A stretch of 64,000 nucleotides of DNA, taken from assembly GCF_965200585.1 (NCBI RefSeq), contig NZ_OZ241361.1; one strand, given 5' to 3'. This DNA is from Bacterioplanoides sp965200585. GTDB taxonomy: Bacteria; Pseudomonadota; Gammaproteobacteria; Pseudomonadales; Oceanobacteraceae. Positions 27,322 through 37,300 of the stretch are shown here, piece by piece. Position 1 is the first letter of the stretch; each line of letters starts with the position of its first letter. A program made the position numbers and the translations under genes. The notes below the pieces were generated by a model. It ran no database searches, was not told where the DNA came from, and was given only the letters and a program-made list of their open reading frames with translations.

Positions 27322-27873
27322 TTAGCTCACCTCAAACAAACGGAAGCAAAACTCCTTGGTGGTTTTGCTTTTTTTCTCATTCCAGTTCTGTGGAAATTCC
27401 GGCTTTAAATTCGCTTCATGTTCGACATACACCAGCGCACCCGGCAATAAGCGCAGTTTCTCAATCGACGGTTGCAGCAGGTTTTTACCAAAGGGTGGAT
27501 CGAGGAAAACCAAATCATAAGGCTCTGGGTTTTGTTCCAGCCAGTTGAGTGCATCACCGGCCCATACCTGAGCATTTTTTGCTTGTAGGGTTTGCAGGTT
27601 CTCTTTTAATTGCAGCGCGGCTTTGGCATTTTTTTCCAGAAAAATCACTTCTTTGGCGCCACGGGAAAGGGCTTCAAAGCCCAGTGCGCCACTGCCGGCG
27701 AAGGTGTCTAGTACGCGTGCGCCTTCGACATCAAATTGCAGCCAGTTAAAAACGGTTTCGCGCACCCGGTCCATGGTGGGTCGTAAGCCATCCACCGCCG
27801 GGAAACGTAATCGCCGCGAACGCCATTGGCCGCCGATAATCCGAAGCTGTTGGGTGGGGGTGGATTTACTCAC
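27322..27873 (-). CDS. rsmD: 16S rRNA (guanine(966)-N(2))-methyltransferase RsmD
   Basis: 183 residues. It methylates N2 of G966 in 16S rRNA of the 30S subunit. Visible are RIIGGQWRSRRL near the N-terminus, LRPTMDRVRETVFNWL, the SAM motif LDTFAGSGALGFEALSRGA (55 on) and the catalytic DPPF at 125-128 (LVFLDPPFGK). It lies back to back with ftsY, the usual gammaproteobacterial arrangement, with one extra gene of unknown function between. It converges on pbpC with an 11-nt gap. Confidence 0.95.
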   Translation of the reverse strand: MSKSTPTQQLRIIGGQWRSRRLRFPAVDGLRPTMDRVRETVFNWLQFDVEGARVLDTFAGSGALGFEALSRGAKEVIFLEKNAKAALQLKENLQTLQAKNAQVWAGDALNWLEQNPEPYDLVFLDPPFGKNLLQPSIEKLRLLPGALVYVEHEANLKPEFPQNWNEKKSKTTKEFCFRLFEVS

Positions 27874-27882
27874 GCTGTGTTC

Positions 27883-28629
27883 CTATTGAGGTTTTATACA
27901 GTCTAGATAGTCACTGGCAGCAAACTTCTGGCTATCGCCCAGTGCCTGGTAAAGCGCCTGATAATAATCCGACGGCGGGCGATGGTAGGCAATGTCGGTT
28001 TGAATGTCGAGCTGGCCCGGATTAGAGAGCCATTGCTGGCGCAGTTGCTGGGTATGCTGTAAGCGGAAATCCTGCCATTGCTGGCGATTGGGAAGTGGCT
28101 TTTCCTGATTGATTGACCCGGACTGACTCCAGTGCTGGCGAAACCACAATGAGCCCGCGGCAAAGGTTTGTTCACAGTGAGTAACGGCGGACGGTATTGG
28201 CAGTGTGTGAGGTTGCAGCTGCAAGCGTTGAATTAAAAAGGCAGCGATGCCCTGCATCTCTGTTTTGGCCCAGGGGCCTTGCAGCAGAATCACCAGCGTG
28301 TCGTGTAACGCTTTGTTTGCGGCTAACGCTTTGAGTTCAGCGCTCCATTGCTGGGCGTTTAACGGAATATCGAGCTGGGTTTGGTTGGCGAATACGATCC
28401 GGGCTATACCTTGTGGTTGACTGACTTGTTGCCACTTCACCGAAATGCCCTCCTGAGATAGCCAGCTTTGCCAGTGGTTATCGTGTAGCGGGGGCAGTGT
28501 TAATGCCTCAAGTGGTTCCATTTCCGGGTCACTCTGGCCCAGGTGAATCCAGCTGACGGAGGCAAAACAGACAATGATGATGATATTCAGGGTTCGGCGG
28601 CTGAATCTCACGTCCGCATCCTTATTCAT
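27883..28629 (-). CDS. Unknown single-pass membrane protein between rsmD and ftsY
   Basis: 248 residues. A membrane anchor at about 14-30 (IIIIVCFASVSWIHLG) follows a basic start, so the bulk is probably periplasmic. The rest is rich in glutamine and tryptophan (LRQQWLSNPGQLDIQTDIAYHRPPSDYYQAL). Two cysteines near 152 and 244 could pair. In many relatives this slot between rsmD and ftsY holds M16 zinc-protease genes; the HxxEH signature is absent here, so it is either unrelated or a decayed M16-like remnant. The stop is 9 nt before rsmD, so the two are probably co-transcribed. Confidence 0.6.
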   Translation of the reverse strand: MNKDADVRFSRRTLNIIIIVCFASVSWIHLGQSDPEMEPLEALTLPPLHDNHWQSWLSQEGISVKWQQVSQPQGIARIVFANQTQLDIPLNAQQWSAELKALAANKALHDTLVILLQGPWAKTEMQGIAAFLIQRLQLQPHTLPIPSAVTHCEQTFAAGSLWFRQHWSQSGSINQEKPLPNRQQWQDFRLQHTQQLRQQWLSNPGQLDIQTDIAYHRPPSDYYQALYQALGDSQKFAASDYLDCIKPQ

Positions 28630-28718
28630 AATGGGGTTTAGTGGTAGGATAGCGGACTTTACTCCTCGCGGCTGGCCAAGTATCAGCCGGATAGCATCTG
28701 ATTAAGTGCGAGCAACCG

Positions 28719-30041
28719 ATGTTTAATTTTTTTAAGCGCAAAAAAAACGCGCCAGAAGCGCAAAAACCTGCTGAAGATCAGGTGGTCGAGACTCAAGACC
28801 AAACCCAGGAACAAGCCCAGGAGCTAGTTCAAGAACAGGCTCAGAAACCAGCGGAATCCGCTGTTGATCATGCCGCTGAGATTGAAACAGCCGTGCAGGC
28901 CGTGGAAGAGGTTGTGGCCGAAGAGCAGGCACTCACTCAGCCTGACGTTGAACGGGAAACAGCTGAACAGGAAAAAGCTGAGCCGGTTGTCGAAGCCGTT
29001 GCCGCCCCCACTCCTGAATCAACTCCAGAACCAGAACCCAAAGCCGAAGAGAACAGCGAAGCGCTGACCTTCTTTGAAGAAGCCACTGAGCAACAAGCAC
29101 CGAAAGAAGAGAAGAAAAAAGGCTTGTTTGGCCGTATCCGTGCTGGCCTGAGCAAAACCCGCAGCGGTTTGGTGGATGGTTTGGCTGACCTGTTGGTGGG
29201 TAAGAAAGAGATTGATGATGACCTGCTGGAAGACCTCGAAACTCAGCTGATTATGGCCGACGTGGGCATGGAAGCGACGCAGGAAATTATGGAGCGCTTA
29301 ACCGGCCGAATTTCCCGTAAAGAGTTAAGCGATTCTGATGCTCTGTTTGAAGCATTAATCGAAGAGCTGCGCACTATGCTGGATGTCGCTCAGCAGCCTC
29401 TGGTGGTGGACAGCGAAAAGTCACCGTACGTGATTCTGATGGTGGGCATTAACGGTGTGGGTAAAACCACCACCATCGGTAAGCTGGCGAAGCAATTCCA
29501 GAATGCCGGCAAGAGTGTGATGTTGGCTGCTGGTGATACCTTCCGGGCAGCGGCGGTTGAGCAGTTGCAGGTTTGGGGTGAACGTAACGATGTGCCCGTG
29601 GTGGCGCAGCATACCGGGGCGGATTCCGCTTCGGTGATTTTTGATGCGGTGGAAGCGGCTAAGTCCCGTAATGTGGATATTCTGATTGCTGATACCGCAG
29701 GTCGTCTGCACACCAAAGACAACCTGATGCAGGAACTGGAAAAAGTTGTACGAGTGATGAAAAAACTCGACGACACCGCGCCACACGAAGTGATGCTGGT
29801 ACTGGATGCCGGTACCGGACAAAACGCTATCAACCAGTGTAAGCAGTTCTTGCAGGCGGTGGGTGTCACCGGCCTGACGTTAACCAAGCTGGACGGTACC
29901 GCCAAAGGTGGCATTATCTTCGCACTGGCGAAGCAGTTTGAGATCCCGGTACGCTTTATTGGCGTGGGTGAAAGCATCGACGATTTACGTCCGTTTAATG
30001 CCGATGAATTTACCCGGGCACTGTTCAAGCAGGACGATTAA
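28719..30041 (+). CDS. ftsY: Signal recognition particle receptor FtsY
   Basis: 440 residues. It is the SRP receptor GTPase that docks ribosome-nascent chain complexes at the inner membrane. An acidic, low-complexity A domain fills about residues 8-130 with Gln/Glu repeats, then KKGLFGRIRAGLSKTRSGLVDGLADLL begins the N domain (named by ends). G-domain motifs: GINGVGKTTTIGKLA, DTFRAAAVEQL, DTAGRLHT and TKLDGTAKGG. It heads ftsY-ftsE-ftsX; rpoH follows after an inserted lipoprotein gene. Confidence 0.97.
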   Translation: MFNFFKRKKNAPEAQKPAEDQVVETQDQTQEQAQELVQEQAQKPAESAVDHAAEIETAVQAVEEVVAEEQALTQPDVERETAEQEKAEPVVEAVAAPTPESTPEPEPKAEENSEALTFFEEATEQQAPKEEKKKGLFGRIRAGLSKTRSGLVDGLADLLVGKKEIDDDLLEDLETQLIMADVGMEATQEIMERLTGRISRKELSDSDALFEALIEELRTMLDVAQQPLVVDSEKSPYVILMVGINGVGKTTTIGKLAKQFQNAGKSVMLAAGDTFRAAAVEQLQVWGERNDVPVVAQHTGADSASVIFDAVEAAKSRNVDILIADTAGRLHTKDNLMQELEKVVRVMKKLDDTAPHEVMLVLDAGTGQNAINQCKQFLQAVGVTGLTLTKLDGTAKGGIIFALAKQFEIPVRFIGVGESIDDLRPFNADEFTRALFKQDD

Positions 30042-30088
30042 TTTCGAGTATTTATCGGGCTAAGCAATAACCGTTTTATGAGGTGAGG

Positions 30089-30805
30089 ATGGCAGGTTCC
30101 GATGTCATGGTTCGTTTTGACCGGGTTAGTAAGCGTTACGGCAGTGAATCCGGTGGCGGTAAAGACGCCCTGAGTGGCGTCAACTTTGAACTGCAACGCG
30201 GCGAGTTCGCCTTTCTGACCGGGCATAGCGGTGCCGGAAAAAGTACTCTGTTAAAGCTGATGATGCTGATGGAGCGCCCGAGCCGGGGGCAGGTCATTAT
30301 TGATGGCCAGAATCTGGCACGCTTACGTCAGTCACAAGTGCCATATCACCGCCGCAAAGTTGGGGTGGTGTTCCAGAACCACCAACTACTGTTTGATCGC
30401 AGTGTATTTGATAACGTTGCGCTGCCGCTTCAGATTGCGGGTTATACCCCGGCAGAAGCTGGGCGCCGGGTGCGCGCCGCACTGGATTCTGTTGGTTTGC
30501 TGGGCATGGAAAAACGCAATCCGATTGAGCTGTCTGGCGGTGAGCAGCAACGGGTTGGTATTGCCCGTGCCGTCGTGAATAAACCGCCATTGTTACTCGC
30601 CGATGAACCCACCGGTAACCTCGACCCTGAACTCTCCGAAGAAATTATGAATCTGTTTACTCGCTTTCAGCAGGTTGGGGTAACCGTGTTGATTGCCACC
30701 CACGATATCGCCTTGATTGAGCGCATGGGCCATCGCCGCTTGATTCTCGATCAGGGGCAGATGGTGCAGGGGCAACTGAAGGAAGAGCGTTATGGCAGCC
30801 TCTAA
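30089..30805 (+). CDS. ftsE: Cell division ATP-binding protein FtsE
   Basis: 238 residues from ATG 30089, which has GAGG five bases upstream. An ATG at 30107 gives MVRFDRVSKRYG, matching the remembered E. coli start, and cannot be excluded. It is the ABC ATPase partner of FtsX; together they activate periplasmic wall hydrolysis through EnvC-type factors at the septum. Motifs: Walker A GHSGAGKST, Q-loop VFQNHQLL, signature LSGGEQQRVGIARAVV, Walker B LLLADEPTGNLD and switch His in ATHD. It overlaps ftsX by 14 nt. Confidence 0.96.
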   Translation: MAGSDVMVRFDRVSKRYGSESGGGKDALSGVNFELQRGEFAFLTGHSGAGKSTLLKLMMLMERPSRGQVIIDGQNLARLRQSQVPYHRRKVGVVFQNHQLLFDRSVFDNVALPLQIAGYTPAEAGRRVRAALDSVGLLGMEKRNPIELSGGEQQRVGIARAVVNKPPLLLADEPTGNLDPELSEEIMNLFTRFQQVGVTVLIATHDIALIERMGHRRLILDQGQMVQGQLKEERYGSL

Positions 30806-31790
30806 GTCTGTATCTAAGCCATTATCCGGTAAAGCATCGGCTCAGGGCGCATCCGGACATAAAATTGGTGTGCGGGCGCGCTTTTCCGCCTGGCTTGCCC
30901 ATCATCAACTGACAGCGGTGGAAACACTGGTGAAGTTGCTGGCGAATCCGGCCTCGGCGTTATTAACCTGGCTGGTGGTGGCGATTGCCCTGACATTGCC
31001 CGGCGCTTTGTGGATGACGCTGGATAATATGGAACAGCTCAGCGGTCGTTTTCAGGCTTCCGGGCGAATTACCGTCTATCTGGAACCCCAAACCAGTATT
31101 ACGCAAGGTCAGCAACTCAGTCAGCAAATTGCTGCCTTGCCTCAGGTAGATAGTACGAGTTTTATTGACTCAGACAGTGCCCTGGACGACTTTCGTGCCA
31201 ACAGCGGCTTGCAACGGGCTCTGGAGTTTCTACCAGAAAATCCATTGCCAGCGGTGATTCTGGTTGAGCCGCCATTAGGATTGCAGGCGAGTGAGATTAA
31301 TCAGCTGGCTGATAGATTAAGTGCCTATCCTATTGTCGACTCTGTTCAGCTGGATATGGCCTGGGTAGAACGGCTGTTAGCCATGCTGGCTCTGGGAGAG
31401 CGATTAATCTTGGTGCTGGGTGTGTTGTTAGCACTGGCCATTCTGCTGGTGGTTGGCAACACTATTCGGCTGGCGATTGCTGCCCGGGTGGATGAAATCC
31501 GGGTGACCAAGCTGGTGGGTGGAACCAATGCTTATGTGCGCCGTCCATTCTTGTACACCGGCTTATGGTATGGCTTTGTGGGTGGGCTGCTGGCCTGGGT
31601 ACTGCTGGCATCTTGCTGGTTTATGTTATCCGGCCCGGTGGAAGAGCTGGCCCGGTTATACGGTTCTGGTTTCGAATTAAAGCCGTTGTCAGCGGGTGCT
31701 GCGATGGCCTTATTGCTGTCTGCCATGTTGCTGGGATGGCTCGGGGCCTGGTGGTCGGTAGCACGTCATTTGGATCAGATTGAGCCTTGA
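30792..31790 (+). CDS. ftsX: Cell division protein FtsX
   Basis: 332 residues. It is the membrane partner of FtsE. A basic cytoplasmic N-terminal tail (about 1-50) precedes TM1 (about 60-80), a periplasmic domain with the family pattern ASGRITVYLEP and LPQVDSTSFID, then three more membrane helices with the conserved VDEIRVTKLVGGTNAYVRRPFLYTG loop. Its start lies inside the end of ftsE, so the two are translationally coupled. Confidence 0.95.
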   Translation: MAASKSVSKPLSGKASAQGASGHKIGVRARFSAWLAHHQLTAVETLVKLLANPASALLTWLVVAIALTLPGALWMTLDNMEQLSGRFQASGRITVYLEPQTSITQGQQLSQQIAALPQVDSTSFIDSDSALDDFRANSGLQRALEFLPENPLPAVILVEPPLGLQASEINQLADRLSAYPIVDSVQLDMAWVERLLAMLALGERLILVLGVLLALAILLVVGNTIRLAIAARVDEIRVTKLVGGTNAYVRRPFLYTGLWYGFVGGLLAWVLLASCWFMLSGPVEELARLYGSGFELKPLSAGAAMALLLSAMLLGWLGAWWSVARHLDQIEP

Positions 31791-31904
31791 TTCTAGGGCT
31801 CAACTCCCTATGATTCTGCGCAGAGATAATCAGCAATTGATTGTCTTGTCATCTTTAGTTATCCCTTCTCTTTTGATTGGATTGTTGTTTCCAAGGAATG
31901 ATTT

Positions 31905-33164
31905 ATGAAAAAAACACCATTTTTACTAACCCTGCTTGCCAGTGCTTTATTAACCGCGTGTGGTGGAGGCGGTGGCGGTTCATCGTCAGGTGATAACGCT
32001 GGTGCTAATGATCAGAATCAGGGTGACCAAAACTCTGGTGACCAGGGTTCGGGTGATCAGGGCTCACAAACAGATGCTCCGGTAGCTGCTGTGCTGACGT
32101 TTGATGTAAGCCAGGCAAATTACGCTGCAATCAAAGTAGGTAGTGGTGAGTGGCGTCGCATATCAACTGATCAAACAACGTTCACTTCAACGACTCCTGG
32201 GGAGAATCTAGAAGTTTTGATTGCATCTGTATGTCAAGATCAGGCATCTCTTAATAGCCCTGTTAGTTATGATCTGGAAATCAATGCAATAAACCTGAAT
32301 GAAAATAAAACGGTAGACCCTACTATTTGCAGTGACCATAGCTTTGATAGTAGCCAATACGGTAGTGTGACTACGACTGCCAATTTTTCTGTCAGTAACG
32401 TTGTTTCTGCTGAGTATGGTTTAGGCAATGAGGAGAGAAAAATCTTCTTTGAAGGTAATCAGCATACTGCAGATGTGGCGCTTGTTGTAAGTAATAGCGG
32501 TGTATTCAGTGTATACACTGAGAGTGGTGTGGTACTAACAGATGGTGGTCGTTTAGATGTTGGCGATACTGTGTTGTTAAGCGAACGCATTGCAACAGAT
32601 TATGATGATGTTGAATATCATGTGGGTTCATCAGACTCTGAAGATAGAAATGCTCTGAAGAGCTTCAATGAGAGTATGGCTTATGTCATCCCTTCATCTT
32701 CACGTCTTTCCGGTGACTTTTACCATATCGTTGAAGATGGTGATGATTTTACTTACGTCCAGAATGTAGAAGAATTTCGAAATGTTTCTGTCCCGGACTT
32801 TTCTGCCTTAAAAATCTATAATGACCAACTCTCTACTCAGGGGAATCAGTTAACTTTCTCTGTTAGCAATCTATCTGACTTAAAGCCCGAGGGGCTTAAT
32901 AGAATTACGTTGATTAGTGAGGAAGATCTGCCTGGGCAGAATTATGCAGGCTATTTTATTGATGCTGATTTATTGGTTGATGGATCTTTTTCATTAGCAA
33001 TCGTTGATTTCGAAAGTTTGCCTGAATTCCCTTTCGATTTAGATGTTAGTGTTTCCGATATTGCTACTGAGCTGTCTTCAAATCTAGTAATCACATTTGA
33101 AAATGATGTTGCGTCTTCAGAACGTGGGCATAAACGTGTCTCTTTATTCTCTCAAGACAGATAA
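31905..33164 (+). CDS. Unknown lipoprotein inserted between ftsX and rpoH
   Basis: 419 residues. A lipoprotein signal MKKTPFLLTLLASALLTAC (Cys19) is followed by a glycine/serine run and a degenerate Gly-Asp-Gln linker with repeats of the form NSGDQGSGDQGS. The body is acidic and Ser/Thr-rich with predicted beta character and no motif I recognise. AAGGA lies nine bases before the ATG. By eye, the DNA is more AT-rich and less codon-biased (frequent AAT, TTA, TCT) than flanking genes, which fits a lineage-specific or acquired gene. A hairpin at 33185-33212 may end its transcript. Confidence 0.7.
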   Translation: MKKTPFLLTLLASALLTACGGGGGGSSSGDNAGANDQNQGDQNSGDQGSGDQGSQTDAPVAAVLTFDVSQANYAAIKVGSGEWRRISTDQTTFTSTTPGENLEVLIASVCQDQASLNSPVSYDLEINAINLNENKTVDPTICSDHSFDSSQYGSVTTTANFSVSNVVSAEYGLGNEERKIFFEGNQHTADVALVVSNSGVFSVYTESGVVLTDGGRLDVGDTVLLSERIATDYDDVEYHVGSSDSEDRNALKSFNESMAYVIPSSSRLSGDFYHIVEDGDDFTYVQNVEEFRNVSVPDFSALKIYNDQLSTQGNQLTFSVSNLSDLKPEGLNRITLISEEDLPGQNYAGYFIDADLLVDGSFSLAIVDFESLPEFPFDLDVSVSDIATELSSNLVITFENDVASSERGHKRVSLFSQDR

Positions 33165-33184
33165 CTAGCTCGTTCCCTGCATGA

Positions 33185-33212
33185 CAATAGCTATCGACTC
33201 CGGTAGCTATTG
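33185..33212 (+). terminator. Possible terminator hairpin after the lipoprotein gene
   Basis: CAATAGCTATCG / CGGTAGCTATTG, a 12-bp stem with one G-T pair and loop ACTC, 20 nt after the stop. The following run is CTCCTTCC rather than T-rich, so termination strength is uncertain. Confidence 0.5.
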
Positions 33213-33399
33213 CTCCTTCCTGATTGATATTCTATTTGGAACTATATCGGCTTTATGGCAACAAATTGTTCCAGTAAGGAACTGCAAAGAGGGATTGGTT
33301 GTCTGAGAAAGCAGGTGCTACACTTCTTTGCCATTAAAGCTCTGATCATACACTTTACTCAGAGCGGTATTATTGAAGCGAAAGTTTCAGGAGTATTTG

Positions 33400-34272
33400 A
33401 TGAACCAAGGTTTATTAGCCGTTAATGCGTTATCTCCGGGTGCTAACCTGGAGGCCTACATTACGACGGTTAATGCAATTCCGGTATTGTCGGTTGACGA
33501 AGAAAAAGCGTTAGCCGAGCGTCTTCATTACGAAGGTGATCTGGAAGCAGCCCGTCAATTGGTTATGTCGCATATGCGTTTTGTGGTGCATATCGCGCGC
33601 AGTTATTCTGGTTACGGCTTGAACCAGGGCGACCTGATTCAGGAAGGTAACGTCGGCCTGATGAAGGCGGTTAAGCGTTTTAACCCGGAAGTGGGTGTGC
33701 GTCTGGTGTCGTTTGCTGTGCACTGGATCAAGGCTGAAATGCACGAATTTATTCTGCGTAACTGGCGTATTGTTAAAGTCGCCACGACCAAAGCCCAGCG
33801 TAAACTGTTCTTTAATCTGCGTTCTAAAAAGCAACGTCTGGGCTGGTTAAGCCAGGACGAAGCCAAGTCAATTGCCGATGACTTGGGTGTAGAAACCAAG
33901 ACGGTATTCGAGATGGAAGGCCGCCTGAATGCGCACGACGCAGCCTTTGATGGCGGTGTTGACGACGACAGCGATGAATCAGCGCCTCAGGCTCCGGTGT
34001 ATTATCTGGAAGATCACAGTGCCGATCCGGCGACTGTGGTTGAAAACGACAACTATGAGCAAGATGCTCACGGTCGTTTGGCTCAGGCAATGAGTGAGCT
34101 GGATGAACGTAGCCGTAATATTCTGCAACAGCGCTGGCTGGCTGAAGAAAAGTCGACCCTGCATGATCTGGCAGCTGTGTATCAGGTATCCGCAGAGCGT
34201 ATTCGCCAGCTGGAAAAGAATGCAATGAAAAAGCTGAAGAATGCCATGGGAAGCGATCTGGTTCTGGCTTAG
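33400..34272 (+). CDS. rpoH: RNA polymerase heat-shock sigma factor RpoH (sigma-32)
   Basis: 290 residues from ATG 33400 (CAGGAG six bases upstream); an in-frame TTG nine codons earlier was rejected. It directs transcription of heat-shock genes. Visible are region 2 (HMRFVVHIARSYSGYGLNQGDLIQEG and RFNPEVGVRLVSFAVHWIKAE, both by ends), the sigma-32-specific RpoH box QRKLFFNLRSKKQRL, and region 4 helix-turn-helix YQVSAERIRQLEKNAMKKLK. It follows ftsY-ftsE-ftsX as in E. coli, with one inserted gene between. The 235-bp gap upstream should hold its own promoter(s). Confidence 0.97.
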   Translation: MNQGLLAVNALSPGANLEAYITTVNAIPVLSVDEEKALAERLHYEGDLEAARQLVMSHMRFVVHIARSYSGYGLNQGDLIQEGNVGLMKAVKRFNPEVGVRLVSFAVHWIKAEMHEFILRNWRIVKVATTKAQRKLFFNLRSKKQRLGWLSQDEAKSIADDLGVETKTVFEMEGRLNAHDAAFDGGVDDDSDESAPQAPVYYLEDHSADPATVVENDNYEQDAHGRLAQAMSELDERSRNILQQRWLAEEKSTLHDLAAVYQVSAERIRQLEKNAMKKLKNAMGSDLVLA

Positions 34273-34320
34273 TAACCGATCTGGTTCTGGCCTGATAAGC
34301 TACCTGGCTGGGCAAATACC

Positions 34321-34356
34321 AAACGCCGTATCAGTTAACTGATACGGCGTTTTTGT
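34321..34356 (+). terminator. Rho-independent terminator after rpoH
   Basis: A perfect 14-bp stem AAACGCCGTATCAG / CTGATACGGCGTTT with loop TTAA, followed by TTTTGTATTT. It lies between rpoH and the convergent MASE3-GGDEF-EAL gene and could act on both strands. Confidence 0.92.
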
Positions 34357-34386
34357 ATTTAAATGAATGGGTAGTCAACGAAATGC

Positions 34387-37300
34387 TCAGATGGATTTGG
34401 ATGGCGTGATGGTTAATGCTTGCCATTGCGCCAGCAATTGATCTTTCGGTAGCGGCTGGCAGTACAGGAAGCCCTGAGCAAAATCGCAGCCTTGTTGGGT
34501 TAAGGTAGCTTGCTGATAGAGGGTTTCCACCCCTTCTGCCAAGACCTTGATATCCAGCTTATGCGCCATGGCGATAATGGCGCTGACGATGGCATCGTTA
34601 CCTCCGTCGTCCTGTAAATCCTGGACAAAGGACTTATCAATTTTCAGCACATCAATCGGAAGCTGTTTCAGGTAGCTCAGGGATGAATAGCCCGTGCCGA
34701 AGTCGTCGATGGCGATGGTGATATCACGCTTGCGTAATTCATCCAGCAATAAGCTGGCTTCTTTAATGCCATCAATCAGCATACTTTCGGTGACCTCCAG
34801 AGACAGATGGCGAGCAGTCAGGCCACTGTCGGTTAAAGCCTGATCGATCACCTGGGTGAGCTGAGCGCCATGATGCAGCTGATACGCTGACACATTCACC
34901 GCCACTTTGACTTTCGGAAAACCCTGTTGCTGCAGCTGTTTGATCTCTTTGCAGGCGGTCTGAATCACCCAGTCTCCGATTGGGCCAATCATGCCGGTGT
35001 CTTCGGCTAGTGGAATAAACTCCAGTGGTGAAATCATGCCCCGTTGCGGGTCTTGCCAGCGGATTAACGCTTCCAATCCGGTGATTTTGCCACTGACCAG
35101 ATTGATCTGAGGCTGGTAATAAAGCTGGAAGTGGTTCTGTTCGATGGCATGACGCAGGCGACTTTCCATCTCCAGTCGCTGCTGCGCCTTTTCATTCATA
35201 TTAGCGGTGAAAAACTGGAAGTTATTTTTGCCTTCGCTTTTGGCGTGATACATGGCGATATCGGCGTTGCGGATCAGCTCTTCTGGTTGTTCGGTATCCC
35301 CCGGATAAACCGAAATACCAATACTGGTGCCAATCACCACCTGATGGCCGGAAACATCCAGCGGCCGCTTGAGTAACTGGATCAGCGAGTCGGCGATATC
35401 CGCCACCTTTTCGATGGAGTGCATGCTGCTGAGAACAATGGTGAACTCATCCCCACCGAGGCGGGCGACGGTATCCTCCTGGCGCACGGTCTGGCTGAAT
35501 AAATCAGCAACCCGCTGCAATAACTCGTCACCCAGATTGTGACCCAGTGAGTCATTCACGGTTTTAAAGTTATCCAGGTCAAACATCATCACCGCGACCA
35601 GAGAGTCTGGCTGGCGCTTACAGCTTTCGATGGCTTGATTCAGCCGGTCGGCTAACAAACGACGATTGGGCAAATTGGTGAGTGGATCAAAAAACGCCAG
35701 CTTTTCGATGGTCTGCTGAGCATGGTGCAGGCTGGTGATGTCTTCAAAGGTCGAAACATAGTTAATGATTTCTCCCTGATCGTTCATCAGGGGGGTAATC
35801 GACTGGGAGGCCCAGAAGGTGCTGCCATCTTTGCGGGTAATCTGTAGCTCGCCATCCCACTGGCGGCCAGCCCGGATCACGGCAATCAACTCACGGATGG
35901 ACTGTTTCTCATCGCTCTGGTTGTACAGCAATAGTGGGCTGTCCTGCTGAATTTCAGCCAGTTCAAAGCCCGTCATCTCGATAAACGAACGATTAACGTA
36001 TTCGGCATAAAAGCGGGTATCGGTAATGGCAATACCATTGTCACTTTGTTCAACCGCCATCGACAGCTGACGCAGCTGGTGCTGTGCCTGTGCCTGATCC
36101 TGCTTATGTTGCATGCGTTCCAGTGCTACGCCCATATCCGCGCCGAGGGTTGCCAGCAGCGTCAGCATTTCGCTGTCGAAGGTTTCAGCAATGGCGGAAT
36201 AAAAGGCACAGATACCAATGACCTGACCGTTCTGGCGAATGGGTACCGACGCCAGCGACCGATAACCGCGCTGCAGGGCTGGTTTTCGCCAGGGAGTAAA
36301 GGTGGGGTCATTGCTGGTGTTATTAACACAGGTGACACGGTTTTCACGAGCGGCAGTGCCCACCGGCCCATGGGACAGTACCGAATCATCAATGCGTATT
36401 TCGATATGCTGCAGGTAGTTAAAGTTATCCCCGGAAGAGGCCACCGGAACAATCTGGCTCCCTTCAATCAGGCCAACCCAGGCCATCTTAAAGCCGCCAT
36501 AACGCTTGGCAATATGGCAGATATCCTCAAACATCTGTTCCCGGGAAGCGGCTTCAGCCAGCACTTTATTGGCCTGGCTGAGCACGTTATACAAGCGGTT
36601 TAATGTGGCCGAGCGGGATTCGGCTTGTTTGGTCTGGGTGATATTACGACGAACATGCACCATGCCAGCGGAGTCTTTGCCGTGGCGTATAGTCGACAAG
36701 CTGACTTCATACCAGCGGGCATCACGACTGTTATAAAACTGAAAATGACTCAACGGCTGGCCGTTACATACGGATTGGCAGATAACGCAGTGTTTGGCGG
36801 GTGTCATCGGATCATGTTGCAGCTCGTGGCAGTGGCGACCAAGCAGTTGTTGAGTACTGAGCCCGGATTCGCGCCGGGTGGCCTGGTTGGCCTGGCGAAT
36901 AACCCCTTGGCAATCAATCAGTAAGGTTTCATCCGGAATCGCATCGTAAGTATTGGCATCCCGGGCTAAATTACGGAAAGGCTCGCGCAAGCTGGATTCG
37001 ATCAGGGCGATATAAATGGCCCAGAAGGAGAATAACTTCAGAAAGTGGCCAACAATAATACTGCTGCTGTGAAAGTTGGCGTATTGGGTGAACGCCAACT
37101 CGGCCAGAATGGTGAGGGTGATGGAGGTATAACTCAGCGTTAACACCCTGGGGTCGAGCATTGCACGATGGCGCTGCAGGTTAAACATAGCAATCAGCAA
37201 TAAGCCGATAATCAGGTATTCGCTGAGGATCTTGGTATACGTCAGGCCATGATTCTTGATGTACATGTCGGGTAAAGCCCCGGACAGCACCAGTAAGAAA

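Noticed and set aside
29390..30028. 212-codon minus-strand frame opposite ftsY
   Set aside because: Antisense shadow of the highly conserved FtsY GTPase domain; Ser/Thr-rich translation without domain features.
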